A stretch of DNA of 64,000 nucleotides from Capra hircus. Its lineage: Eukaryota > Chordata > Mammalia > Artiodactyla > Bovidae. Positions 46,130-58,672 of this stretch are shown here, one piece after another. The number at the start of each line of letters is the position of its first letter. Within the stretch, counting starts at the first letter, position 1. A model generated the notes under the pieces. It saw only the letters and a program-made list of their open reading frames with translations, was not told where the DNA came from and did not search any database. The stretch lies in NCBI RefSeq assembly GCF_001704415.2, contig NW_017189729.1, forward strand, positions 62,001 through 126,000. The letters run 5' to 3'. The position numbers were made by a program, and so were the translations under genes.

Positions 46130-48364
46130 AGGCCAATATCACTGATGACTATAGATGCAAAAACCCTTAACTAAATTCTAGCAATCAGAATCCAGCAACA
46201 TATTAGAAAGATCATACACCATGACCAAGTGGGCTTTATCCCAAGGATGCAAGGATTCTTCAATATCCACAAATCAATAAATGTAATACACCATATTAAC
46301 AGATTGAAAAATAAAAGCCATATGAATATCTCAATATATTCAAATAAAGCCTTTGACAAAATTCAACATCCATTTATGATAAAAATCTCCAGAACGCAGG
46401 AACAGAAGGAACATACTTCAACATAATAAAAGCTATATATGACAAACGCACAGCAAACATTATCCTCAATGGTGAAAACTGAAAGCATATCCCCTAAAGT
46501 CAGGAACAAGAAGGAGGTGCCCACTCTCACCACTGTTATTCAACATAGGCTTTGAAGTTTGGGCCACAGCAAGCAGAGAAGAAAAAGAAATAAAAGGAAT
46601 CCAAATTGGGAAAAAAACAAGCAAAACTCTCACTGTTTTGATGACATGATCCTCTACATAGAATACCCTAAAGACTCCACCAGAAAATTACTAGAACTAA
46701 TCAATGAATATAGTAAAGTTGCAGGATACAAAATCAATGCACAGAAATCCCTTGCATTCCTATACACTAATAATGAGAAAATAAAGAGAGAAATTAAGGA
46801 AATAATTCCATTCACCATTGCAACAGAAAGAATAAAATACTTAGGAATATATCTACCTAAAGAAACTAAAGACCTATACATACAAAACTATAAAACTGGA
46901 GAAAGAAATCAAAGATGACACTAATAGATGGAGAAATATATCATGTTCCTGGATCGGAAGAATCGATATAGTGAAAATTAGTATACTACTCAGAGCAATC
47001 TATAGATTCAATGCAATCCCTATCAAGCTACCAACGGTATTTTTCACAGAGCTAGGACAAATAATTTCACAATTTGTATGGAAATACAAAAAAAAAAAAA
47101 AAAAACTCGAATAGCCAAAGCAAGCTTGAGAAAGAAGAATGGAACTGGAGGAATCAACTTGCCTGACTTCAGGCTCTACTGCAAAGCCACAGTCATCAAG
47201 ACAGTATGGTACTGGCACAAAGACAGAAATATAGATCAATGGAAGAAAACAGAAAGCCCAGCGATAAATCCATGTACTTATGTACAGCTTATCTTTGACA
47301 AAGGAGGCAAGAATATACAGTGGAGAAATGACAATCTCTTTAACAAGTGATGCTGGGAAAACTGGTCAACCACTTGTAAAAGAATGAAACTAGAACACTT
47401 TCTAACACCATACACAAAAATAAACTCAAAATGGATTAAAGATCTAAATGTAAGACCAGAAACTATAAATCTCTGAGAGGAGAACATAGGCAAAACACAC
47501 TCCGACATAAATCACGGCAGGATCCTCTATGACCCACCTCCCAGAATACTGGAAATAAAAGCAAAAATAAACAAATGGGATCTAATTAAAATTAAAAGCT
47601 TTTGCACAACAAAAGAAACTATAAGTAAGGTGAAAAGACAACCTTCAGAATGGGAGAAAATAATAGCAAATGAAGCAACTGACAAACAACTAATCTCAAA
47701 AATATACAAATAACTCCTGCAGCTCAATTTCAGAACAATAAACTACTCAATCAAAAAAATGGGCCAAAGAACTAAATAGACATTTCTCCAAAGAAGACAT
47801 ACAGATGGCTACCAAAGACAGGAAAAGATGCTCAACATCACTCATCAGAGAAATGCAAATCAAGACCACAATGAGGTACCATTTTACACCAGTCAGAATG
47901 GCTGTGATCCAAAAGACTACAAGCAATAAATGCTGGAGAGGCTGTGGAGAAAAGGGAACCCTCTTACACTGTTGGCGGGAATGCAAACTAGTCCAGCCAC
48001 TACGGAGAACAGTGAGGAGATTCCTTAAAAAACTGGAAATAGAACTGCCTTATGACCCAGCAATCCCACTTCTGGGCATACACACTGAGGAAACCAGAAT
48101 TGAAGAGACACATTTACCCCAATGTTCATTGCAGCACTGTTTATAATAGCCAGGACATGGAAATAACCTAGATGTCCATCAGCAGATGAATGGATAAGAA
48201 AGCTGTGGTAAATATACACAATGGAGTATTCCTCAGCCATTAAAAAGAATACATTTGAATCAGCTCTAATGAGGTGGATGAAACTGGAGCCTATTATGCA
48301 GAGTGAAGTAAGCCAGAAAGAAAAACACCAATACAGTGTACTAACGTATATATATGGAATTTAG
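44546..48364 (+). pseudogene. L1 ORF2 pseudogene, second sense copy
   Basis: Endonuclease start at 44546 with ITLNVNGWKV (N14 equivalent retained, GLN altered to GWK) and QETHLKAGDTYR. A base deletion at 44780 ends the first frame. The later endonuclease part (VGDFNTPLTPMDR) is at 44819-45028, the linker at 45505-45708 and the RT N-terminus at 45787-46170, where a (CA)n expansion intrudes. The catalytic box is damaged: the FADD segment near 46635 reads CFDDMILY with the alanine codon lost. C-terminal domain segments at 47078-47350 and 47805-48146 include CWRGCGEKGTLLHCWREC. Inactive. Confidence 0.92.
46091..46122. repeat. (CA)n microsatellite inside L1 ORF2
   Basis: About 16 CA units in the RT coding region. 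The matching place is actacaaaaaaaaga in the L1 at 30407 and gccacacacaaaaaaaga in the L1 at 52901. Confidence 0.95.
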
Positions 48365-48739
48365 AAAGATGGTAATGATAACCCTGTATGCGAGATAGCA
48401 AACGAGACATGGATGTATAGAACAGTCTTTTGGACTCTGTGGGAGAGGGAGAGAGTGGGATGATTTTAGAGAATGGCATTGAAACGTGTAATATCATATA
48501 TGATAGGATCGCCAGTCCAGGTTTGATGCATGATGCTGGATGCTTGGGGCTGGTGCACTGGGACGACCCAGAGGGATGGTGTGGTGAGGGAGGAGGGATG
48601 GGCGTTCAGGATGGGGAACATGTGTATACCTGTGGCGGATTCATGTTGATGTATGGCAAAACTGATACAACATTGTAAAGAAATTAACATCCAATTAAAA
48701 AATAAATTTATATAAAATTTATTTTATACAAAAGAATGA

Positions 48740-49643
48740 AGAAAAAATGTTACTAGTGATAAAGAGTGACATTTTATAATAATAATGGTCAATACATCAT
48801 AAAGATATAATGATTATAGATATATGTGCATCTATAACAGAGCTCTAAAATGCATAATGCAAAGGCTGAAATAGTAAATGTAAAAATAGATAATTCAAAT
48901 CCTAGTTGGAGACTTCAGCAAACCACTTAAAAATAACAGAACAACTATGCAGAATGTCAACAAAGAAATATAAGAATTGAACAGCACTCCAAAGAAATAG
49001 GCCTTAATGACATCTACAGAAAACTCCACCCAAACCCAGCAGAAAACATTCTCCTCAAGTACACTGAACATTCTCCAGGATAGACCATACACTAAGCAAT
49101 AAAATAAACATTAATAAATTTAAAAGATTTGAAAACTTGAAATGTATATTCTCTATACACACTATGGCATTAAATTAAAAATCAATAAAAGGAATAAATT
49201 TGGGGAATATAAAATGTGAGGAAACTAAAACATATGCTCCTAAATTGCCAATGGTTGAAAGAGAAGATCACAAGGGAAATTTGACAGTAGTTTCAGATAA
49301 ATGAAATGAGGACACAATAAATCAAAACTGAGAATGTAGCTAAAAATGTGCTTAAAGGAAATTTGTAGATATAAATGACTATGTTAAATATGAAAATGGA
49401 CATACAGCCCATGTTCATGAATTAAAAGCCTTAATATTAAGATGGCAATACACCCCAAAGCAATCAATAGATTGAATGCAAACACTATCAATGTGTTAAC
49501 AGTTCTTTATTTCTGCAGAAATAAAAATATAATCTTAAAATTCATATGGAATTGCAAAAGGCTCAAAATGGAAAAAAAAAATCTTGAAAAACAATAAAAA
49601 AGTTGAAGAACTCAAACTTCCCAATTTCAAAACTTAACTACAA
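48740..49643 (+). mobile_element. Ancient L1, ORF2 pieces (left part)
   Basis: Highly diverged sense L1 ORF2: endonuclease-like text (gataaagagtgacattttat, atagatatatgtgcatctat, ctagttggagacttcagcaa, cattctccaggatagaccat). After about 49380 it jumps to the late ORF2 (aagatggcaatacaccccaa, tcatatggaattgcaaaagg), so most of the RT is deleted. The last 15 bases are the left TSD of a younger insert. Confidence 0.8.
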
Positions 49644-49968
49644 TGACGACCCTGTATGCAAGACAGGAAAAAAGACACAGATGTGTATACCGGACTTTTG
49701 GACTCAGAGGGAGAGAGAGAGGGTGGGATGATTTGGGAGAATGGGAATTCTAACATGTATACTGTCATGTAAGAATTGAATCGCCAGTCCATGTCTGATG
49801 TAGGGTGCAGCTTGCTTGGGGCTGGTGCATGGGGATGACCCAGAGAGATGTTGTGGGGAGGGAGGTGGGAGGGGGGTTCATGTTTGGGAATGCATGTAAG
49901 AATTAAAGATTTTAAAATTAAAAAAAAAAAAATTAAAAGCTTAGTACTTGCCAAAAAAAAAAAAAAAA
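49644..49968 (+). mobile_element. Short 5'-truncated L1 3'-UTR insert with perfect TSD and double poly(A)
   Basis: About 275 bp of ruminant L1 3' UTR (gacgaccctgtatgcaagac ... gtttgggaatgcatgtaaga) ends in a first A-run (49920-49932). This is followed by 20 bp of other sequence (ttaaaagcttagtacttgcc, 49933-49952) and then a second A-run of about 18. The target AAAACTTAACTACAA occurs at 49629-49643 and again at 49969-49983 with no mismatch. The insert interrupts an ancient L1 whose text is continuous across it. Confidence 0.95.
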
Positions 49969-51240
49969 AAAACTTAACTACAACACTGTAGTAATCATGA
50001 TAGGATGGAACTTTCTAAAGGATAAACATCTAGAACAATGGAATAGAATTGAGTGTCCAGAAATTACCCATACATCTATGAGCACAAGGTGAAGAGACCA
50101 TTCAATGAGGAAAGGATAGTCTGTTCAACAAGTTATGCTAGGACAACAGGAGCTAACTCTAAAAATTTCAGAAAAGTTATAAAGGTAAATCTTGATAATC
50201 TTGGATTTGGCAATGATTTCATAGTCATAACACCAAAAGCAAAAAGAACAAAAGGAAAAGCTAGATTAATTGGAATTTACTAAGTTCTAATTTTTGTGCA
50301 TTAAGCACTATCAAAATAGTGAAAAGACATCCCATAAATAGGAGAAAATCATATATTGGATACAATTATTTTATCCAGAATATGTAAAGAATTTTTACAG
50401 CCAAAATACCAGACAAACCATTAAATAATGGGCAAAGGAGATGAATAGACATTTCTCCAAAGAGGATACATACACACATAGTCAACAAGGACATGAAAAG
50501 TTGTTCAATGTCATTAGTCATTTGTGAGATGCAACTCACAACCAAAAGAGATGCCACTTCACATCCATGAGCATGACCACATGGGAGAAAAAATAAGTAA
50601 GTGTTGGCAAGGATATGGAGAAATTCTAACCCATATGCAATGCTGGTTGGATTGTAATATGGTATAATTACTGTAGAAAACAATTTTATGGCTCCTGAAA
50701 AAGTCAAACATAAAAATGTGATATGAGCAGGCAATTGCACTCCTAGATATCATAAATGAAAACAGATTATAAAGCAAAAGTTTATACACTAATGTTCATA
50801 GCAGCCCTATACACAGTAGTCATAAGAAAGGAATAACCCAAATGTTCATCAGTTGATAAATGGATAAAGAAGATATTGTGTGTCTATAAAATAAAATATT
50901 ACTCAGACATAGAAAATATTGAAAACTGATACATGCTACACCATAGATTAACCTTGAAAACATGCTAATGAAAGAAGCCAGATGGAAAAAGCCACATGTT
51001 CTTTTCACATAAAATATCATGAACAGACAATTCAACAGAGAAGAAAGTATAAGAGTGGTGGCCAGCGGCTGGAAGAGGGAGTATGAAAAGTGACTGCTTA
51101 GTGGGTAGGAGACACCACTTTGGGATGATGAAAAAATTGTGTAGCAACACAGTGACTGTACAGTGCTGTGACTCCAATAAATGTTCCTGAATTGTAAACT
51201 TCACAATGGCTAAAATGGTACACTTTGACTTTTAAAACAT
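49969..51240 (+). mobile_element. Ancient L1, late ORF2 and 3' UTR (right part)
   Basis: Continues the ancient L1: C-terminal ORF2 text (gggcaaaggagatgaatagacatttctcc region near 50428, gttggcaaggatatggagaa near 50603) and a 3' UTR with ggtggccagcggctggaaga and ttcctgaattgtaaacttca. The style matches old eutherian L1M families. Confidence 0.82.
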
Positions 51241-51532
51241 ATTTTCATTTGTATGGATCCCCAACAAGCTTTAACTAAAATGTTCATTTTATTAATATAG
51301 TGTAGACTCAGGCCTTACATGCATGAATTCACTAAATTTGAAAAGAATGACTAGATTCCATGCTTTAGCATAAATATTGCAATGTTATTAATCTCAGATT
51401 TTAGTAGGCTTTTTTTTAATCAATTTCATACACTAATTTTCTATTACTATGTTCATAGTATTATAGTAAATGTATCCTCTATTGTAATCTTACATGGTAT
51501 TTAGCAGTAGGTATATATAAATAATAGTTAAT
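51241..51532. other. No recognised feature
   Basis: Short unique AT-rich interval. Confidence 0.4.
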
Positions 51533-52235
51533 GTACTGTTGTTTAAGCCTGGCTTGGAGAATTTTGAGCATTACTTTAGTAGTGTGTGAGATGAGTACAA
51601 TTGTGCAGTAGTTGGAGCATTCTTTGGCATTGCCTTTCTTTGGGATTGGAATGAAAACTGACTTTTTCCAGTCCTGTGGCCACTGCTGAGTTTTCCAAAT
51701 TTGCTGACATATTGAGTACAACACTTTAACAGCATGATCTTTTAGGATTTGAAATAGCTTAGATGGAATTCCATCACCTCCACTAGCTTTCCTTCTAGTG
51801 ATGCTTCCTAAGGCCCACTTGACTTCACATTCCAGGATGTCTGGGTCTAGGTGAGCGATCACACCATCATGGTTATCTGGGTCATGATGATCTATTTTGT
51901 ATAGTTCTTCTGTGTATTCTTGCCACCTCTTCTTAATATCTTCTGCTTCTGTTACAACCAATTTCTGTCATTTATTGTGCTCATCTTTGCATGAAATATT
52001 CCCTTGGTAACTCTAATCTTCTTGAAGAGATCTCATAGTCTTCTGATTCTATTGTTTTCCTCTATTTCTTTGCACTGATCACTTAGGAAGGCTTTCTATC
52101 TCTCCTTGCTATTCTTCAGAACTCTGCATCCAAATGGATATATCTTTCCTTTTCTCCTTTGCACTTAGCATCTCTTCTTTTCTCAGCTATTTGTAAAGCC
52201 TCCTCAGACAACCATTTTTCCTTTTTGCATTTCTA
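51533..52235 (-). mobile_element. BovB segment, inverted part (linker to RT start)
   Basis: Antisense BovB text equivalent to 2787-3482 of the copy at 1569-4370: the ILECEVKWALGSITxxKASG block within 51479-51961, and the basic linker (cctcctcagacaaccatttt). It abuts a sense BovB 3' end with no spacer, so the element is inverted internally. Confidence 0.92.
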
Positions 52236-52627
52236 GCTGAGCAGCAAAAAATTGGTGCTTTTGAACTGTTGTGCTGGAGAAGATTCTTGAGAGCCTTAAG
52301 AGTCTGCCATGAGATCTAACCAGCCAATACTAAAGGAAATTAGTCCTGAATACTCATTGAAAGGACTGATGTTGAAGCTGAAGCTCCAGAATGTTGGCAA
52401 CCTCATGTGAAGAATTGACTTATTGGAAAAGACCCTGATGCTGGGAAAGACTGAAGATAGGAGAATAAGGGGACAACAGAGGATGAGATGGCTGGACGGC
52501 ATCACTGACTTGACGGACGTGAGTTAGAGCAAGCTCTGGGAGATGTTGATGGACAGCAAAGTCTGGCATGCTGTGGTCCATGGGATCACAAAGAGTTGGA
52601 TATGACTGAGAGACTGAACCACACAGA
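52236..52627 (+). mobile_element. BovB 3' end, sense part of inverted element
   Basis: Starts at the segment equivalent to KAxxxRIDAFEL (agctgagcagcaaaaaattg) and runs to the tail ggatatgactgagagactga. About 820 bp of BovB between this part and the inverted part is missing. The layout (inverted upstream part, then sense 3' end) is what twin priming produces. Confidence 0.9.
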
Positions 52628-52764
52628 TATATAAATTACAAATTTAAATATATAGAAAAATTCAACAATTGAGGTTGAGAATAAAGAAGAACATGGATCA
52701 TTCATTCTTCTAAACTTTACATTATGTATGTTTTGCAACAACAACAAAAATCTTAAAACAACTA

Positions 52765-52900
52765 CCTAACTTTCCAACTTATGAAACCAGATAAAAGAAG
52801 AGCAAAGAAACCCCAAAGCAAATAGAAGAGAGAAAATGGTAAAGTTTATAGTGGAAATAAGTGAAATAGAGACTAGAAAACAACTAATAAAATCAAGGAA
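52765..52900 (+). mobile_element. Old L1 ORF2 scrap
   Basis: About 135 bp equivalent to the L1 ORF2 endonuclease-RT linker (agaagagcaaagaaacccca ... gaaataagtgaaatagagac ... caactaataaaatcaa). It is cut on the right by the L1 at 52901. Confidence 0.65.
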
Positions 52901-55900
52901 AACATAATGGAGGCAGAAGATAGAATTAGTGAGGTAGAAGATACAAAGGTAGAAATAAATGAAAGAGGAAAAAAGAAAAAAAAAATTAAAAGAAATGCGG
53001 ACAAACTCAGAGACCTCTAGGACAATGTTAAATGCCCCAACGTTCGAATCATAGGACCTCCAGAAAGAACAAGACAAAAAGAAAGACCATGAGAAAATAC
53101 TTGAAAAGATAATAGTTGAAAATTTCCCTAAAATGGGGAAGGAATTAATCACCCAAGTCCTAGAATCCCAGAGTCCGAAACAGGACAAACCCATGGCGAA
53201 ACACCCCAAGACACATATTAATCAAATTAACAAAGATCAAACACAAAGAACAAATGTTAAAAGCAGCAAGGGGGAAAAAAATAACACACAAGGGGATAGC
53301 CATAAGGATAAGAGCTGATCTTTCACTAGAAACTATTTAGGAAAGGAGGGAATGTCAGGATATACATATATAAAAGTGATGAAAGTAAATAACCTACAGT
53401 CCAGATTAATGTACCCAGGAAGGATCTCATTCAAATATGAAGGAGAAATCAAAAGCTTTACAGACAAGCAAAAGCTGAGAGAATTCACCACCAAACCAGC
53501 TCTCCAACAAATGCTGCACGATCTTCTCTAGACAGGAAACAAAGAAAGGTGTATAAACTCGAACCCAAAACAATAAAATAAATGGCAAAGGGATCATACT
53601 TATCAATAATTACCTTAAATGTAAATGGGTTGAATATCCCAATCAAAAGACACAGACTGCTTGAATGGATGAAAAAACAAGAGCCCTATATATATTGTCC
53701 ACAAGAGACCCACCTTGAAACAAGGGACACATACAAACTGAAAGTGAAGGGCTACAAAAAGATATTCCAAGCAAATAGAGACCAAAAGAAAGCAGGAGTA
53801 GCAATACTTATATCAGATAAAATAGACTTTAAAAGAAAGGCTGTGAAAAGAGACAAAGATGGACACTACATAATGATCAAAGGATCAATCCAAGAAGAAG
53901 ATACAACAATTATAAGTATATATGCACCCGACAGAAGAGTACCACAACATGTAAGACAAATGTTAACAAGTATGAAAGGGGAAATTAACAATAACACAAT
54001 AATAGTGGGAGATTTTAATACCCCACTCACACATATAGATAGATCAACTAAACAGAATATTAACAAGGAAACACAAAATTTAAGTGATACAATAGACCAG
54101 TTAGACCTAATTGATATCTATAGGACATTTCACCTCAAAACAATAATTTCACCTTTTTCTCAAGTGCACATGGAACCTTCTCCAGGACAGATCACATCCT
54201 GGGGCATAAATCTAGCCTTGGTAAATTCAAAAAAATTGAAATCATTCCAACCATCTTTTCTGACCACAATGCAGTAAGACTAGATGTCAATTAAAGGAGA
54301 AAAACTGTTAAAAATTCCAACATATGGAGGCTGAACAACACGCTGCTGAATAACTAACAAATCACAAAAGAAATTTAAAAAAATCAAAATATGCATAGAA
54401 ATGAATAAAAATGAAAACACAACAACCGAAAACCTGTGGGACACTAACAGCAGTGCTAAGGGGAATGTTCATGGCAATACAGGCATACCTCAAGAAACAA
54501 GAAAAAAGTCGAATAAATAACCTAACTCTACACCTAAAGCAACTGGAAAAGGAAGAAATGAAGAACCTCAGGGTTAGTAGAAGGAAAGAAATCTTAAAAA
54601 TTAGGGCAGAAATAAATCCAAAAGAAACAAAAGAGACCATAGCAAAAGTCAACAAAGCCAAAATCTGGTTCTTTGAGAAAATTAAAAAAAAAAAAATTGA
54701 CAAACCATTAGCTAGACTCATCAAGAAATAAAGGGAAAAAAATCAAATTAACAAAATTAGAAATGAAAATGAAGAGATCACAAGAGACAACACAGAAATA
54801 CAAAGGATCACAGAGACTAATATAAGCAACTATATGCCAATAATATGGACAACGTGGAAGAAATGGACAAATTATCAGAAAAGTACAACTTTCCAGAACT
54901 GAACCAGGAAGAAATAGAAAATCTTGACAGACCGATCATAAGCACAGAAATTGAAACTCTAATCAGAAATCTTCCAGCAAACAAAAGCCCAGGTCCAGAT
55001 GGCTTCACAGCTGAATTCTACCAAAAATTACAGAAGAGCTAACACCTATCCTACTCAAACTCTTCCAGAAAATTGCAGAGGAAGGTAAACTTCCAAACTC
55101 ATTCTATGAGGACAGCATCACACTAATACCAAAACCTCACAAAGATGCCACACACAAAAAAAGAAAACTACAGGCCAATATCACTGATGAACATAGATGC
55201 AAAAATCCTCAACAAAATTCTAGCAAACAAAATCCAGCAACATATTAAAAAGATCATACATCATGACCAAGTGGGCTTTATCCCAGGGATGCAAGGATTC
55301 TTCAATATCCACAAATCAATCAATGTAATACACCACATTAACAAAATGAAAAAAAAAACAAAAAACAAAAAACAAAACATACGATTATCTCAATAGATGG
55401 AGAGAAAGTCTTTGACAAAATTTAACATCCATCTATGTTAAAAACCCCTCCAGAAAGTAGGCATAGAAGGAATATACCTCAACATAATAAAAGCTATATA
55501 TGACAAACCCACAGCAAACATTATCCTCAATGGTGAAAAATTAAAACCATTTCCCCTAAAGTCAGAAGTAAGACAAGGGTACCCACTTTCACCACTACTA
55601 TTCAACACAGTATTGGAAGTTTTGGCCACAGCAATCAGAGAAGAAAAGAAATAAAAAGAATCAAAATTGGAAAAGATGAAGTAAAACTCTCATTGTTTGC
55701 AGATGACATGATCCTCTACAGAGAAAACCCTAACGACTCCACCAGAAATGAATGGTGGAGTATTCAATGAATATAGTAAAGTTGCAGATTATAAAATCAA
55801 CACATGGAAATCCCTTGCATGCCTATACACTAATAATGATAAAATAAAAAGATAAATTAAGGAAACAATTCCATTCACCATTGCAACGAAAAGAATAAAA

Positions 55901-57730
55901 TACTTAGGAATAAATCTACCTAAAGAAACAAAAGACCTATATATAGAAAAGTATAAGACACTGGTGAAAGAAATCAAAGAGGACACAAATAGATGGAGAA
56001 ATATACCGTGTTCATGGATCAGAAGAATCAATATAGTGAAAATGAGTATACCCCCCAAAGCAATCTAAAGATTCAGTGCAATCCCTGTCAAACTACCACC
56101 GGTATTTTTCATAGAGCTAGAACAAAAGATTTTACAATTTGTATGAAAATACAAAAAACCTCGAATATTCAAAGCAATCTTGAGAAAGAAGAATGGAACT
56201 GGAGGAATCAACCTGCCTGACTTCAGGCTCTTCTACAAAACCACAGTCATCAAGACAGTGTGGCACTGGCACAAAGACAGAAATATAGATCAGTGGAATA
56301 AAATGGAAAGCCCAGAGATAAATCCACGTACCTATGGACACCTTATCTTCAACAAGGGAGGCAAGAATATACAATGGGGGAAAGCCAATCTCTTTTAACA
56401 AGTGGTGGTGGGAAAACTGGACGAACACTTGTAAAAGAATTAAACTAAAACACTTTCTAACACCATACAAAAAAATAAGCTCAAAATGGATTAAAGATCT
56501 AAACGTAAGACCAGAAACTATAAAACTCCTAGAGGAGAACATAGGCAAAACACTCTCCGACATAAATCACAGCAGGTTTCTCTATGAAACACCTCCCAGG
56601 ATATTGGAAATAAAAGCAAAAAATAAATAAATGGGACCTAATTAAAAGTAAAAGCTTCTGCACAACAAAGGAAACTATAAGCAGGGGGAAAAGACAGCCT
56701 TCTGAATGGGAGAAAATAATAGCAAATGAAGACTGACAAAGAATTAATCTCAAAAATATACAAGCAACTTCTGAAGCTCAATTCCAGAAAAATAAATCAC
56801 CCAATGAAAAAATGGGCCAAAGAACTAAACAGACATTTCTCCAAAGAAGACATACAGATGGCTAACAAATGCATGACAAGATACTCAACATCACTCATTA
56901 TCAGAGAAATGCAAATCAAAACCACAATGAAGTACCATTTCACACTAGTCAGAATGGCTGCGATCTAAAAGCCTACAAGCAATAAATTTTGGAGAGAGTG
57001 TGGAGAAAAGGGAACCCTCTTACACTGTTGGTGGGAGTGCAAACTAGTACAGCCACTATGGAGAACAGTGTGGAGATTCCTTTAAACTGGAAATAGAGCT
57101 GCCATATGACCCAAGAATACCACTGCTGGGCATACATACTGAGGAAACCAGAATTGAAAGAGACACATGTACCCCAATGTTCATCACAGCACAGTTTATA
57201 ATAGCCAGGACATGGAAACAACCTTGATGCCCATCAGCAGATGAATGGATAAGAAAGCTGTGGGACATACACAAAATGGAGTATTACTTAGCCTTTAAAA
57301 AGAATGCATTGGAATCAGTTCTAATGAGGTGTATGAAACTGGAGCCTATTATACAGAGTGAAGTAAGCTAGAAAGAAAAATACCAATACAGTATACTAAT
57401 GCATATATATGGAATTTAGAAAGATGGTAATGATAACCCTGTATGTGAGACAGAAAAGAGACACAGAGGTATTAAACAGTCTTTTGGACTCTGTGGGAGA
57501 GGGCAAGGGCAGGATGACATGCGAGAAGGGCAGTGAAACGTGTAAATTATCATATGTGAAACGAATCACCAGTCCCAGTTTGATGCATGATACAGGGTGC
57601 TCCAGAGGGATGGGATGGGGAGGGAGGTGGGAGGGGAGTTCGGGATGGGAAACACATGTACACCCATGGAGGATTCAAGTCAATGTATGGCAAAACCAAT
57701 ACAATAATGTAAAGTAAAATAAATAAAAAA
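52901..57730 (+). mobile_element. Ruminant L1, 5'-truncated in ORF1, sense
   Basis: Begins inside the ORF1 coiled coil (ataatggaggcagaagatag), covers the rest of ORF1 (to about 53531), ORF2 (53582-57419) and the 3' UTR with A-rich tail (57420-57730). The 3' UTR is shortened: the usual 'gcttggggctggtgcac' segment is missing near 57600. A TSD is uncertain, because ataatgg at both ends can be explained by the element itself. Confidence 0.94.
53582..57419 (+). pseudogene. L1 ORF2 pseudogene with well-preserved endonuclease start
   Basis: 53582-54277 encodes a 231-residue endonuclease piece with ITLNVNGLNIP (N14 equivalent kept), QETHLETRDTY, IYAPD and VGDFNTPLT, then a frameshift after the FHLKT segment garbles the SxIDHI region. 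The linker with PLARLIKK is at 54411-54731, the RT N-terminus at 54845-55042 (KSPGPDGFTAEFYQK), and the QVGFIPGMQGFFNIHKSI block at 55145-55396. The RT catalytic box is intact at DNA level (ttgtttgcagatgacatgat near 55695). Later segments are at 56180-56630 and 56726-56968. Multiple frameshifts, and an (aaaaac)n expansion near 55350. Inactive. Confidence 0.92.
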
Positions 57731-57734
57731 TAAT

Positions 57735-57940
57735 GGATAACTAACATGTACATACTGTATAGCACACAGAACTCTTCAATGATATGTGGCAGCCTGAATG
57801 AGAAGGGAGTTTGGGGGAGAATGGTCACATATATCTGTATGGCTGAATCCCTTCACTGCTCACCTTAAAGTAAAACAATAGTGGTAATTGGCTCTATTCC
57901 AACACAAAATAGTTAAAAAAAAAAAAAAAAGAGAGAGAGA
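57735..57940 (+). mobile_element. Older L1 3' UTR end with poly(A) and GA repeat
   Basis: gtatagcacacagaactctt ... gagtttgggggagaatggtc ... aacacaaaatagtt followed by a 16-A run (57914-57929) and (GA)n. This is the 3' terminus of an older artiodactyl L1 subfamily. Confidence 0.72.
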
Positions 57941-57959
57941 GAGAATTTAAATCATATCA

Positions 57960-58672
57960 AGCATATTTTCTGTCCAAAATATTTATGAGACTGGAAATCA
58001 ACTAAAAGAGGAAAACACACACACACACACAAAGATGAAAGCTAAACTATATGTTTCAAAACAACCAATGAATCACTTAAGAAATCAGAAAGATAAAAAG
58101 AAATCTAAAAACTACCTGGAGACAAATAAAAATGAAAATACAACAATCCAAAATCTATGAGATTCAGCAAAAGCAGTTTTAAGAGGGAAGTGTAGAGTGA
58201 CACAGACCTCCTGAAGAAAGAAGAAAAAACTCAAACAACCTAACTTTACACCTATAAGACATGAAATAGAAGGAAAAACCAAAGCCTAAAGTTTGTAGAA
58301 GGAAAGAAATCACATAAAGACCAGAGTAGAAATAAATGAAGTAAAGATCAAAGTAAATAAATAAATAAAATAACAGAAAAGATCAATGGAATTAAGAGTT
58401 GGTTCTTTGAAAAGATAAACAGAATCAATAAACCTTTAGCCAGACTCATTAAGAAAAAAGAGCTCAAATCAATAAAATGAAAAGAATTTACAACCAACAT
58501 CACAAAAATGTGATCACTATGAACAACTATATACCAATAAAATGGAAAAATTCCTCGAAACATACAACTTCCCAACAATAAACCAAGAAAAAATAAAGAA
58601 CATAAACAGAACAATTACCAGTAATGAAACTAATAAAAACATTTCAACAAAAAAGACCCAGGATGGCCACAT
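57960..58672 (+). mobile_element. Old L1, ORF2 linker to RT start (left part)
   Basis: L1 ORF2 text from the end of the endonuclease domain (aacaaccaatgaatcactta) through the linker (tttagccagactcattaaga) to the equivalent of KxPGPDGF (aaagacccaggatggccaca) at 58672, where a BovB is inserted. It includes a short (CA)n at 58014-58030. Confidence 0.85.

Larger units (their letters stand above)
40903..48712 (+). mobile_element. Second near-full-length ruminant L1, sense
   Basis: 5' end at aagatggtggaggaatagga, 5' UTR to 43568, broken ORF1 (43569-44495), broken ORF2 (44546-48364), 3' UTR and A-rich end near 48712. About 7.8 kb. No TSD could be identified by eye. Three microsatellite-like expansions occurred inside it: (TA)n at 42413-42446, (CA)n at 46091-46122 and an 18-A run at 47088-47105. 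It lies in the same orientation as the L1 at 30407, 2.5 kb downstream of its end. Confidence 0.95.
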
